A stretch of 12,608 bases of DNA from CAZKTF01 sp964555565 (GCA_964555565.1 CAZKTF010000098.1:1-12608), one strand, 5' to 3'. Positions 1-7,024 are shown, counted from the first letter of the stretch. Program-made: numbers and translations. Notes: generated by a model not told the origin, from the sequence alone.

Positions 1-2
1 CC

Positions 3-134
3 GGGGGCGGCGGCAGCAGCGGCGGCGGCGACTACGGCGGCGGCAGCGGCCCCGGGCCCGCCCCCGCGGGCGGGGGCGCGAGCGCCCCTGCCGCGCCCAC
101 AGGGACGGGCTCCAGCGGCGGCCCGGGCAAGGGC
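3..134 (+). repeat. Gly/Ser/Pro/Ala low-complexity coding tract
   Basis: The bases are mostly GGC, AGC and GCC codons. Read in the frame of the HEAT-repeat gene they give runs of Gly broken by Ser, Asp-Tyr, Pro and Ala, then a short Gly-Lys-Gly-Lys segment. There is no stop codon. It looks like a flexible linker between an unseen N-terminal segment and the HEAT solenoid. Simple-sequence DNA of this kind can change length by slippage. Confidence 0.6.
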
Positions 135-1778
135 AAGGCCAACATGGCCGACGACAAGGACAAGATCTGGCCCTTCTACTTCCAGGGTGCCAAGGAGGAG
201 TACGTCCGGACGGTCCTTCGCCGTCGCGCATCCACCCGGATCTCCCCGAAGAGGGCCTCGACGAGCGTCCTTTCCACGCTCCCCGAGGACCGGCGCGTCC
301 GGACCGAGGTGGGCGAGGTCGATCGGCAGAAGGCCCGGGACCTCGCCATGGCCCGCGTGCGCGACCCGATCTCCCAGGTCCGGGACGCGGCGGTCATCGC
401 CCTCGGGAAGAGCGGCTACAAGGACGCGGTCCCGCTGATCGAGCAGGCCGCGGCCTCCGACACCGACCCGCAGGTCCGGGAGGACGCGCTCCTGGCCCTG
501 GGCCTCTCGGGCCAGAAGGACGTGGCCCTCGCCCCGCTGCTGCGGGCGCTGGAGTCCACAACGCACGACCGCCGGCGCGAGAACCGGGTGGCCTTCGCGG
601 CCCTGGGCCTCGGGCTCCTCGGCGACGCCGAGGGCGCGGTCCCGAAGCTCCAGGAGCTCTACAAGCGCACCTGCTCCCACCCCGGCACCGCCGAGGAGGC
701 CTCCTGCGCGGCCGTGGCGCTCGCCATGCTCGGGGACGCGACCGCCGTCCCGCTCTTCAAGAAGGTCGTCGAGTCGAAGGCCTACCCGGAGTCCGTGCGG
801 GTCTACACGGTCCACGCCCTCGGGCGGCTCGGGGATGCGAAGGCGGCTTACCCCCTCCTCCAGGGTGCGCTCAAGGACAAGTCGCTGGACGTCCGCCGGG
901 CCGCGGCGCTCGCGCTCGGGAACTACCCCGACGCCTGCCAGCTCCTCCTCAAGGAGGGGATCGACGACTCAGACGACTACACGAAGAACTTCGCCATCGC
1001 CTCCCTCGGGCGGATCGCGGTGGCGTCGGGCCCCGCGTCCGACGCCTACCGCCAGATCGCGTCGAAGCTCGCGGAGAAGGCCGAGAGCGAGGTCAAGGCC
1101 CGCACCCGTACCGCCTGCCAGCACAGCAACCTCGCGCTCGCCTGCATGGCCTGGGGCGACCTCGAGAAGCAGATCCTCAAGTCCATGGAGGAGAAGAACT
1201 TCCGGACGTTCAACGAGAACACGGCCTCGGCCATGGCCCTCTCCCTGGGCCTGCTCGGGAGCGACTCTCCCGAGGTCGCCAGGGAGCTGAAGAACCTCTC
1301 GGCGAACAAATCGCGGGGCCTCGACGTGCAGGCCTACGCCGCGCTCGGGCTCGCCATGTCGGGCAACCCGGGAGCCGCCGAGGAGCTGCGCAAGGTGTTC
1401 GCGGGGGACGAGGGCGCGCCCTCGGTCCAGATCGCCCGCGAGTCGGCCCTCGGGCTCGGCCTGGTGGGCGGACGGGAGGACGTGGACGTCCTGCTGAGCG
1501 TCGTCCGCGGGGAGCGCCTCGAGAAGCTCTCCGAGGCGGCCCGGCACTTCCTGGCGGGGACGGCGGCCATGGCGGTGGGGCTCATCCGCGACGCCGAGAC
1601 GATCAAGAAGCTCCAGCCCCTGGTGGACTCCCGGAACTGGCAGGAGCGGGCCTTCGCGACGGTGATCCTCGGCTACATGATGGACAGCGCGCCGGAGCCG
1701 CGCCTGAGCCAGATCTTCCGCCACCACGACTACAGGATGCGGCTCGGCGTGGTGCGGTCGGTGCAGAGCATCCTCTAG
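3..1778 (+). CDS. HEAT-repeat protein, 5' end outside window
   Basis: The most obvious start is ATG at 144 (544 aa to the TAG at 1776-1778), but the same frame is open back to base 3 and adds 47 codons rich in Gly, Ser, Pro and Ala. There is no clear ribosome binding site before 144, so the true start is probably upstream of the window. Counting from M at 144, residues 1-60 are charged (DDKDKIWPFYF, then a basic stretch with RTVLRRR). From about residue 62 to 537 there are tandem helix-turn-helix units with the HEAT/PBS-lyase signature of Val-Arg in one helix and Ala-Leu-Gly-x-Leu-Gly ending the next (e.g. QVRDAAVIALGKSG near 79-91). Such solenoids are protein-binding scaffolds; no catalytic motif is visible. 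A secretion signal followed by a Gly-rich linker and HEAT repeats is a layout I associate with Planctomycetota, but the signal itself is not in view. Partner and function are unknown. Confidence 0.85.
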   Translation, partial: GGGGSSGGGDYGGGSGPGPAPAGGGASAPAAPTGTGSSGGPGKGKANMADDKDKIWPFYFQGAKEEYVRTVLRRRASTRISPKRASTSVLSTLPEDRRVRTEVGEVDRQKARDLAMARVRDPISQVRDAAVIALGKSGYKDAVPLIEQAAASDTDPQVREDALLALGLSGQKDVALAPLLRALESTTHDRRRENRVAFAALGLGLLGDAEGAVPKLQELYKRTCSHPGTAEEASCAAVALAMLGDATAVPLFKKVVESKAYPESVRVYTVHALGRLGDAKAAYPLLQGALKDKSLDVRRAAALALGNYPDACQLLLKEGIDDSDDYTKNFAIASLGRIAVASGPASDAYRQIASKLAEKAESEVKARTRTACQHSNLALACMAWGDLEKQILKSMEEKNFRTFNENTASAMALSLGLLGSDSPEVARELKNLSANKSRGLDVQAYAALGLAMSGNPGAAEELRKVFAGDEGAPSVQIARESALGLGLVGGREDVDVLLSVVRGERLEKLSEAARHFLAGTAAMAVGLIRDAETIKKLQPLVDSRNWQERAFATVILGYMMDSAPEPRLSQIFRHHDYRMRLGVVRSVQSIL

Positions 1779-1868
1779 GCGACAAGAACCCGACGAGAAC
1801 CTGCTCGATTCCGGGACGGCAGCGCCGGCCCGGCAACTCCCTCGGGGCGACCTCCGACGCGTGCTATC
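1779..1868. other. spacer between HEAT gene and envelope cassette
   Basis: This 90-base gap holds no open gene. I see no convincing terminator hairpin for the HEAT-repeat gene. Its right end carries the TATCGT element described separately. Confidence 0.5.
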
Positions 1869-1870
1869 GT
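1862..1870 (+). promoter_or_regulatory. extended -10-like element before permease gene
   Basis: TGC followed by TATCGT (hexamer 1865-1870) matches an extended -10 (TGn-TAnnnT). No good -35 is seen 16-18 bases upstream. Initiation about 7 bases downstream would fall near 1877, after the GTG at 1869 and just before the TTG at 1881. Weak evidence on its own; it gains weight from similar elements before the lipoprotein gene and leuS. Confidence 0.35.
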
Positions 1871-3257
1871 GGCCCCCTCCTTGAGGAACTACACCCTCTT
1901 CCTGTCGCTGCGCTACCTCTGGTTCCACAAGGTGTCCACCGGCCTGGGCATGCTCGGGGTCACCGTGGGGGTGGCACTCGTCATCGTGGTCGTGGGTGTG
2001 ATGGACGGGTTCCAGGTCCGCATCAAGAAGTCCCTCATCGGGAGCTCCTCCCCCCTCGTCGTGGAGGTCAACTACGACGCCGACGCCGACCGCCTCGTGG
2101 ACGAGGTCCGGGCCCGCGTGCCCGGACTCAAGGGCGTCTCCCCGATCCTGGAGACCGCCACCCTGATCGCGGGCGAGCGCGGGAGGTCCGCGGATCCCCG
2201 ACCCTGCATCGTCTTCGGGGTGGATGCGGCCCGCGAGGCCGGGGCGACCGACTTCCGCGGCTCCCTCAAGTTCCCGATCCGCTTCAGCGCCCAGGACGCC
2301 CTGGATCAGCCGGCCACCGAGACGGAGCCCTTCCTGCTCTCGAGGTCCCGCCGCGCCGTCGATCGGATGACCCGCCCGGAGAAGCAGGGGGTGATCCTCG
2401 GCCGGGAACTCGCGAGTGAGATGCGGGTCTGGCCCGGGGACCGGGTGCGCCTCTGGGCCCTCAAGGACCTGCCCGCGGGCTCGAACGGGGGCGCCGGGAA
2501 GCCCACCGTGGACTCGGAGCTGTTCTGGGTCACGGGCTGGTACGACTGCGGGGATACCGAGATCGAGAAGGCGCTCGTGGTCATGGACCGCAAGGACGCC
2601 CGCTCCTTCTTCCGGGGGTTCCCCTACGACGTGGCGAAGCTCCGCCTCGGCCTCGAGGACCCGGAGCGGGCCGACGAGGTGAAGAGGGCGGTGGAGGCTC
2701 ACGCGGAGGAGATCGTGCGGGCCTCGAGGAAGAGCGACCGCGGGGGGAAGGAGCCGCTGCGCCCCAGGACCTGGATGGAGCTCCACAGCAACCTGCTCGC
2801 CGCGGTGGAGAACGAGCGGGGTCTCCTCCTCGTCATCACCTCCTTCACGTTCCTGGTGGTGGCGTTCCTCATCGGGTCCACCCAGTCCATGATGGTCGTG
2901 GAGAAGACCCGGGAGATCGGGGTCCTGCGCTCCCTGGGAGGCTCCGTGCCCGGGACCGCGGGGATCTTCCTCGGGAACGGCTTCTTCATCGGGACCCTCG
3001 GGGGCGCCGCCGGCTGGGGGGTGGGGATCCTCGTCACCTCGAACCTCCAGGCGATCGCCGACGGGATCCGCCGGTTCACCGGCCGCGACCTCTTCCCCCC
3101 GAACATCTACCGATTCCACGAGGTCCCCGTGTCCGTGGGCGGGGAGTTCGTGGCGATGATCCTCGCGGGGGCCGTGGCCTTCTCCCTCCTGGGCGCCCTC
3201 CTGCCGGCGCTCCGGGCCGCGTGGCTCCACCCCGTGGAGTCCCTCCACCATGAGTGA
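1869..3257 (+). CDS. LolC/LolE-family ABC transporter permease
   Basis: Inner-membrane permease of the lipoprotein-releasing LolCDE type (462 aa). The N-terminus (RYLWFHK, then a hydrophobic helix at about 24-47 ending VVGVMDGFQ) is the LolC/E pattern. Residues about 48-315 form a large periplasmic domain of MacB_PCD type. Three further membrane helices follow at about 318-341, 365-392 and 427-450, with the FtsX-family cytoplasmic segment EKTREIGVLRSLGG at 345-358 that contacts the ATPase, and a family-typical end (PALRAAWLHPVESL). Its stop overlaps the start of the ATPase gene, so the two are co-translated. Only one permease is present, so the complex is probably a homodimer like LolF rather than LolC plus LolE. 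Other efflux permeases of the MacB/FtsX superfamily are possible. The GTG start at 1869 has no ribosome binding site and lies inside a -10-like hexamer; TTG at 1881 (458 aa) is an equal or better candidate. Confidence 0.85.
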   Translation: MAPSLRNYTLFLSLRYLWFHKVSTGLGMLGVTVGVALVIVVVGVMDGFQVRIKKSLIGSSSPLVVEVNYDADADRLVDEVRARVPGLKGVSPILETATLIAGERGRSADPRPCIVFGVDAAREAGATDFRGSLKFPIRFSAQDALDQPATETEPFLLSRSRRAVDRMTRPEKQGVILGRELASEMRVWPGDRVRLWALKDLPAGSNGGAGKPTVDSELFWVTGWYDCGDTEIEKALVVMDRKDARSFFRGFPYDVAKLRLGLEDPERADEVKRAVEAHAEEIVRASRKSDRGGKEPLRPRTWMELHSNLLAAVENERGLLLVITSFTFLVVAFLIGSTQSMMVVEKTREIGVLRSLGGSVPGTAGIFLGNGFFIGTLGGAAGWGVGILVTSNLQAIADGIRRFTGRDLFPPNIYRFHEVPVSVGGEFVAMILAGAVAFSLLGALLPALRAAWLHPVESLHHE

Positions 3258-3963
3258 GCCCCTCTACCGGGCGGGGGGGATCCGGAAGACGTACCGGAGC
3301 GGGGCCGCGCGGATCGAGATCCTGCGCGCGCTCGACCTGGAGCTCCGGGGCGGGGAGATCGTGGCCGTGGTGGGGGCGAGCGGCGTGGGGAAGTCCACGC
3401 TCCTCCACATCCTCGGCCTGCTGGACGCGCCCGACGAGGGGACCCTCGCGCTGGAGGGGCGGGACCTGCGCGCGCTGGGGGGCGCGGCCCTGGACTCGGT
3501 CCGAAACCGCGCCATCGGCTTCGTCTTCCAGTTCTTCCACCTGGTCCCCGAGCTCAGCGCCGAGGAGAACGTCCTCCTCCCCGCCCGCATCGGGGCCGGC
3601 GTGTTCGGGTGGTTCCGGGTGGCGGGGGAGCGGCGGGAGCGCGCCCGGGCGCTCCTCGATCAGGTCGGGCTCTCCGGGCGGCGGGCCCACCGCCCCGCCC
3701 ACCTCTCCGGCGGGGAGCGCCAGCGGGTGGCCATCGCGCGGGCGCTCATGAACGAGCCCCGGGTCCTCCTCTGCGACGAGCCCACCGGGAACCTCGACCC
3801 CGGCACGAGCCGCGGGCTCTGGGAGGTCCTCCGCGGACTGCGGGCGGAGGGGAGGGCGATCCTCCTGGTCACGCACAACGAGCAGCTGGCCGCCGACGCG
3901 GACCGCGTCCTGACGCTCCAGGACGGGCGGCTCCGGCCGCGGGAGAGCGCGGCGGCAAGGTAG
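3250..3963 (+). CDS. lolD: LolD-like ABC transporter ATP-binding protein
   Basis: Cytoplasmic ATPase of 237 aa, the usual LolD length, that powers the permease encoded just upstream. All ABC motifs are intact: Walker A GASGVGKST at 42-50, Q-loop Gln94 in FVFQFFHLVPELSAEENV, signature LSGGE at 152-156 followed by RQRVAIARAL, Walker B VLLCDEPT from 172, D-loop GNLD at 180-183 and H-loop His209. The FQFFHLVPELSAEENV stretch is typical of the LolD/MacB subgroup. The ATG overlaps the permease TGA by 8 bases (ATGAGTGA), indicating translational coupling; a TGGAG lies 10 bases before the ATG. The subgroup assignment is firm at the LolD/MacB/FtsE level. The exact name rests on the LolE-type partner. 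Confidence 0.9.
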   Translation: MSEPLYRAGGIRKTYRSGAARIEILRALDLELRGGEIVAVVGASGVGKSTLLHILGLLDAPDEGTLALEGRDLRALGGAALDSVRNRAIGFVFQFFHLVPELSAEENVLLPARIGAGVFGWFRVAGERRERARALLDQVGLSGRRAHRPAHLSGGERQRVAIARALMNEPRVLLCDEPTGNLDPGTSRGLWEVLRGLRAEGRAILLVTHNEQLAADADRVLTLQDGRLRPRESAAAR

Positions 3964-3966
3964 AAT
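3961..3966 (+). promoter_or_regulatory. -10-like TAGAAT before lipoprotein gene
   Basis: TAGAAT differs from the consensus TATAAT at one base. It covers the ATPase stop codon and the first possible ATG (3965) of the next gene. The second in-frame ATG at 3974 begins 7 bases after the hexamer, the distance at which transcription usually starts, so a leaderless mRNA from 3974 is plausible. No -35 is recognisable upstream, within the ATPase coding sequence. Confidence 0.4.
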
Positions 3967-4204
3967 GGCCCCCATGCGACGCGCGCTCGCGCTCCTGGCC
4001 CTCGCGGTCCCGTTGCTGGGCGGCTGCGCGACGCTTCCCCGCATGGTCCCGATGAACGCCTCCGGGATGCAGCCCGCCACGGACTACCTCGCGCGGGCGA
4101 CCCGGGATCAGGTCCGCGACACGCGCGCCCGCCTGGAGGGCTTCCCGCACGACCTGGCCGCCCACCTGCGGGGCTCCTGGCGCGCCCTGATGGAGAAGAG
4201 GTAG
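3965..4204 (+). CDS. small predicted lipoprotein
   Basis: The product is 79 aa from ATG 3965, or 76 aa from ATG 3974. Residues 4-20 form a lipoprotein signal (MRR, then ALALLALAVPLLGG) and Cys21 sits in a LGGC lipobox, so the mature protein would be an acylated peptide of 59 residues. The mature part (about 22-79) is amphipathic and basic, with DYLARATRDQVRDTRARL looking helical, and has no domain that I recognise. It begins 1-10 bases after the LolD-like gene and is followed by a hairpin, so it belongs to the same cassette. It may be a client of the transporter or an accessory to it; that is inference from position. I prefer ATG 3974: it keeps the charged MRR at the N-terminus and lies just after the -10-like hexamer that covers ATG 3965. 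Confidence 0.7.
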   Translation: MAPMRRALALLALAVPLLGGCATLPRMVPMNASGMQPATDYLARATRDQVRDTRARLEGFPHDLAAHLRGSWRALMEKR

Positions 4205-4210
4205 ACGCCG

Positions 4211-4242
4211 GTCCGGCTCCGGGCCCCGCCGGGGGGCCGGAC
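4211..4242 (+). terminator. GC-rich hairpin after the lipoprotein gene
   Basis: Bases 4211-4220 (GTCCGGCTCC) pair with 4233-4242 (GGGGCCGGAC), giving a 10-bp stem with one G-T pair and a 12-base loop. It begins 7 bases after the lipoprotein stop codon. There is no run of T after it, so it could be an intrinsic terminator of the weak-tail kind or an mRNA 3' stabiliser. Position and stem strength support a transcript end here. Confidence 0.55.
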
Positions 4243-4291
4243 TCCTTGACACCGCCTCCCCCCCGGGGCACCCTCTGCGGTTCCCGTCCCG

Positions 4292-4297
4292 AGGAGG
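4292..4297 (+). promoter_or_regulatory. ribosome binding site of fhs
   Basis: AGGAGG lies 10 bases before the ATG at 4308. It is a full Shine-Dalgarno match and fixes the fhs start. By contrast, the permease, lipoprotein and leuS genes have no such site. Confidence 0.7.
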
Positions 4298-4307
4298 CCC
4301 CGGATCC

Positions 4308-6005
4308 ATGAAGAGCGACCTGGAGATCGCCCAGGCGGCGAAGCTCCGCCCCGTCCGCGACGTCGCGGCCTCGATCGGGCTCGGCGAGGACGACATCGAG
4401 TACTACGGGAAGTACAAGGCCAAGATCTCCCTCGACGTCCTCGGGCGGGCCGGGAAGAACTCCCGGGGGAAGATCGTCGTCGTCACCGGCATCACCCCGA
4501 CCCCGCTGGGCGAGGGGAAGACCGTCACGACGATCGGCCTCAGCCAGGGCCTCGCGCGGATCGGGAAGAGGGTCATCACGACGCTCCGGCAGCCCTCCAT
4601 GGGCCCGGTGTTCGGGATCAAGGGGGGTGCGGCCGGGGGCGGCCGCGCCCAGGTGGTCCCCATGGAGGACCTCAACCTCCACTTCACCGGGGACATCCAC
4701 GCGGTGGGCGCGGCCCACAACCTCCTCGCCGCGATGATCGACAACCACATCCACCACGGCAACGGGCTGGGGGCCGCCCCGCACTCCGTCCTGTTCCCCC
4801 GGTGCGTGGACATCAGCGACCGGGCGCTCCGGAGCGTCCTCGTGGGGCTCGGGGGGAAGGAGAACGGCTTCCCGCGCGAGTCCGGCTACTGCATCACCGT
4901 CGCCTCCGAGGTCATGGCCATCCTCGCCCTGGCGACGGGCCTCCAGGACCTCCGGCGCCGCATGGGGCGGATCGTGTGGGGCTTCGACAGGACCGGGGAG
5001 CCGCTCACCGCGGAGGACCTCGGGGCCGCGGGTGCGATGGCGGTCCTCCTCAAGGACGCGCTGAAGCCCAACCTCATCCAGAACCTCGAGGGGGGGGCCT
5101 GCATCGTCCACACGGGGCCCTTCGCGAACATCGCCCACGGCAACAGCTCGGTGCTGGCGGACCAGGTCGCCGCCGGGCTGGCCGACTTCGTGATCACCGA
5201 GTCCGGCTTCGGCGCGGACAACGGGATGGTCAAGTTCATGGAGATCAAGTGCCGCCAGGCGGGACTGAGGCCCTCCTGCGTGGTCATCACCTGCTCCATC
5301 CGGGCCCTGAAGATGCACGGGGGCGCCGGGAAGGTCGTCGCCGGGAAGCCCCTCCCGGAGGCGCTCACCCGGGAGGACCCGGGGGCGCTCCGCAAGGGCT
5401 CCGCGAACCTGGCCCACTGCATCAGGATCGCGAGGTACTACGGGGTCCCCGTGGTCGTGACCATCAACCGGTTCGCGCACGACACGGACGCGGAGGTGGC
5501 GCTCCTGCGCGAACTCGCGCTGGAGGGGGGGGCGGACGCCTGCGAGCCCATCGATGCCTTCGGGATGGGCGGGGCCGGGTGCACCGCGGCCGCCGAGGCC
5601 GTGGTGAAGGCGTGCGGGATGCCCTCGAAGTTCCGGTTCCTCACCGAGGACGCGATGACCATCGAGGAGAAGATCGAAACCCTGGCCGTGAAGGTCTACA
5701 ACGCCGACGGGGTCTCCTACGAGGCCGCGGCGAAGGAGAAGCTCAGGCTCTTCACGAAGCTCGGGTGGGCGACGCTCCCCATCTGCATGGCGAAGACCCA
5801 CCTCTCGCTCTCCCACGACCCGGCGCTTAAGAACGTCCCGAAGGGCTACACCTTCCCGATCCGGGACATCCGGGCGTCGGTGGGGGCGGGGTTCCTCTAC
5901 CCGATGGCCGGGACCTTCCCGATCATGCCGGGCCTCCCGTCCCACCCGGCCGCCATGGACATCGACCTCGACCCGGAGACCGGGCGGACGAAGGGGCTGT
6001 TCTAG
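4308..6005 (+). CDS. fhs: formate--tetrahydrofolate ligase
   Basis: Makes 10-formyl-tetrahydrofolate from formate, THF and ATP in the cytoplasm; the product feeds purines and fMet-tRNA or, in acetogens, the methyl branch of the Wood-Ljungdahl pathway. The 565 aa length fits the family (about 555-560). Visible motifs are the ATP loop TPLGEGKT at 65-72, the family block RQPSMGPVFGIKGGAAGGG at 94-112, VPMEDLNLHFTGDIHA at 117-132, and an intact C-terminus (AGTFPIMPGLPSHPAA). The block at 94-112 differs mildly from the common bacterial form (Gln for Glu after Arg94, Met for Leu, Arg for Tyr after GGG), which should not abolish activity. A good ribosome binding site precedes the ATG. The stop TAG shares its G with the GTG start of folD, so the two enzymes of consecutive steps are co-translated. 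No other Wood-Ljungdahl gene is in the window. Confidence 0.97.
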   Translation: MKSDLEIAQAAKLRPVRDVAASIGLGEDDIEYYGKYKAKISLDVLGRAGKNSRGKIVVVTGITPTPLGEGKTVTTIGLSQGLARIGKRVITTLRQPSMGPVFGIKGGAAGGGRAQVVPMEDLNLHFTGDIHAVGAAHNLLAAMIDNHIHHGNGLGAAPHSVLFPRCVDISDRALRSVLVGLGGKENGFPRESGYCITVASEVMAILALATGLQDLRRRMGRIVWGFDRTGEPLTAEDLGAAGAMAVLLKDALKPNLIQNLEGGACIVHTGPFANIAHGNSSVLADQVAAGLADFVITESGFGADNGMVKFMEIKCRQAGLRPSCVVITCSIRALKMHGGAGKVVAGKPLPEALTREDPGALRKGSANLAHCIRIARYYGVPVVVTINRFAHDTDAEVALLRELALEGGADACEPIDAFGMGGAGCTAAAEAVVKACGMPSKFRFLTEDAMTIEEKIETLAVKVYNADGVSYEAAAKEKLRLFTKLGWATLPICMAKTHLSLSHDPALKNVPKGYTFPIRDIRASVGAGFLYPMAGTFPIMPGLPSHPAAMDIDLDPETGRTKGLF

Positions 6006-6889
6006 TGGCCGCCCTCGTCATCGACGGGAAGGCCATCGCCGCGGAGATCCGCGCCGAGCTGGCCGCGGAGACCGCCGAGCTCACCCGGCGCCACGGGATC
6101 GTGCCCGGCCTCGCGACCATCCTGGTGGGGGACAACGAGGCCTCGAAGAGCTACGTCACGGCGAAGGGGAAGGCCGCGAAGGAGATGGGCTTCCACTCGG
6201 TGCAGGAGACGGTGCCGGCGGACATCCTCGAGGTCGATCTCCTGGGGCTCGTGGAGAAGTACAACCACGACCCCGCGATCCACGGGATCCTGGTCCAGTT
6301 GCCGCTCCCGAAGCACGTGAGCGAGGAGAAAGTGATCTTCGCGCTGCGGCCCGACAAGGACGTGGACGCCTTCCACCCCGTGAACGTCGGCAGGCTGGTG
6401 TTCGGCAACCCCGACTTCCTCCCCTGCACCCCCGCGGGGATCCAGGAGCTGCTGGTGCGCAGCGGGACGAAGGTCGAGGGCGCCGAGGTGGTCATCGTCG
6501 GACGCTCCAACATCGTCGGAAAGCCCATCGCGATCATGCTCCTCCAGAAGGCGAGGGGGGCGAACGCCACGGTGACCGTCTGCCACACGGCCAGCCGGGG
6601 CACGGCGGCCCACACCCGGAGGGCCGACATCCTCATCGTGGCGGCCGGCCGGCCGAACTCGGTGACCGCCGACATGGTGAAGCCCGGGGCGACGGTGATC
6701 GACGTCGGCGTGAACCGGGTGGGGACGAGCCCCACGGGGAAGGCGATCCTCCGCGGGGACGTGGACTTCGAGGCGGTGAAGGAGACGGCGGGGGCCATCA
6801 CCCGGGTCCCGGGCGGCGTGGGTCCCATGACGATCACGATGCTGATGCGCAACACGCTCCGGGCCGCGAAGCTCCGCCTGAAGAGATAA
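6005..6889 (+). CDS. folD: bifunctional methylene-THF dehydrogenase / methenyl-THF cyclohydrolase
   Basis: Cytoplasmic FolD (294 aa, normal length) interconverts 10-formyl-THF, 5,10-methenyl-THF and 5,10-methylene-THF, reducing with NAD(P)H. The catalytic pair Tyr50 and Lys54 is present in SYVTAKGK; VQLPLP at 97-102 and DKDVDAFHPVNVGR at 117-130 line the folate site; the nucleotide-binding motif is GRSNIVGKP at 166-174; VTVCHTASR follows, and PGGVGPMT at 269-276 closes the fold. The usual Gly in the DVDGF motif is Ala here. The GTG start overlaps the fhs stop by one base and has no Shine-Dalgarno site of its own, so its translation probably depends on ribosomes finishing fhs. Pairing with fhs gives the whole route from formate to methylene-THF in one transcript. 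Confidence 0.97.
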   Translation: MAALVIDGKAIAAEIRAELAAETAELTRRHGIVPGLATILVGDNEASKSYVTAKGKAAKEMGFHSVQETVPADILEVDLLGLVEKYNHDPAIHGILVQLPLPKHVSEEKVIFALRPDKDVDAFHPVNVGRLVFGNPDFLPCTPAGIQELLVRSGTKVEGAEVVIVGRSNIVGKPIAIMLLQKARGANATVTVCHTASRGTAAHTRRADILIVAAGRPNSVTADMVKPGATVIDVGVNRVGTSPTGKAILRGDVDFEAVKETAGAITRVPGGVGPMTITMLMRNTLRAAKLRLKR

Positions 6890-6928
6890 CGCGGCCCGGG
6901 GCTCCGGTGCGGGCGGGGAGGTCCGGGG

Positions 6929-7024
6929 ATGGCGCGGTGCGCGTCCTGCGCGGTCGAGTTCGTGGACGACGCCGCCTTCTGCCCCTCCTGGGCGCGCGGG
7001 AGTGGTGGAGCCGAAGGGAGTTGA
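6929..7024 (+). pseudogene. truncated, frameshifted zinc-ribbon ORF
   Basis: ATG at 6929 follows a perfect Shine-Dalgarno GGAGGT (6917-6922) by 6 bases. The 31 codons read Met-Ala-Arg-CASC, ten residues, FCPSW, then run into the antisense of the tRNA gene and stop at 7022-7024. Cys4, Cys7 and Cys18 have the C-x2-C-x10-C spacing of short zinc-ribbon domains, but the fourth Cys is Trp21. Restoring one C between the TG and the G of that TGG codon (about 6990) would give FCPSCGARE, the normal zinc-knuckle ending, but the repaired frame would still enter the tRNA. So it looks like the 5' remnant of a zinc-ribbon gene, broken by a one-base loss and cut off at the tRNA 3' end. The alternative is a chance ORF; the ribosome binding site and exact Cys spacing argue against it. 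Confidence 0.45.

Noticed and set aside
969..3251. 760-codon open frame on the minus strand
   Set aside because: It is antisense to the HEAT gene and the permease, is rich in Gly/Pro/Arg/Glu/His without any domain pattern, and is expected where G+C is this high.
4246..4251. TTGACA, a perfect -35 match, upstream of fhs
   Set aside because: No acceptable -10 is found 15-19 bases downstream (the 17-base position reads CACCCT), so I do not call a promoter, although fhs needs one somewhere if the hairpin at 4211-4242 terminates.
3660..5945. 761-codon open frame on the minus strand
   Set aside because: It spans antisense of lolD, the lipoprotein gene, the spacer and fhs. These have clear family motifs on the plus strand, so this frame is a GC-driven shadow.
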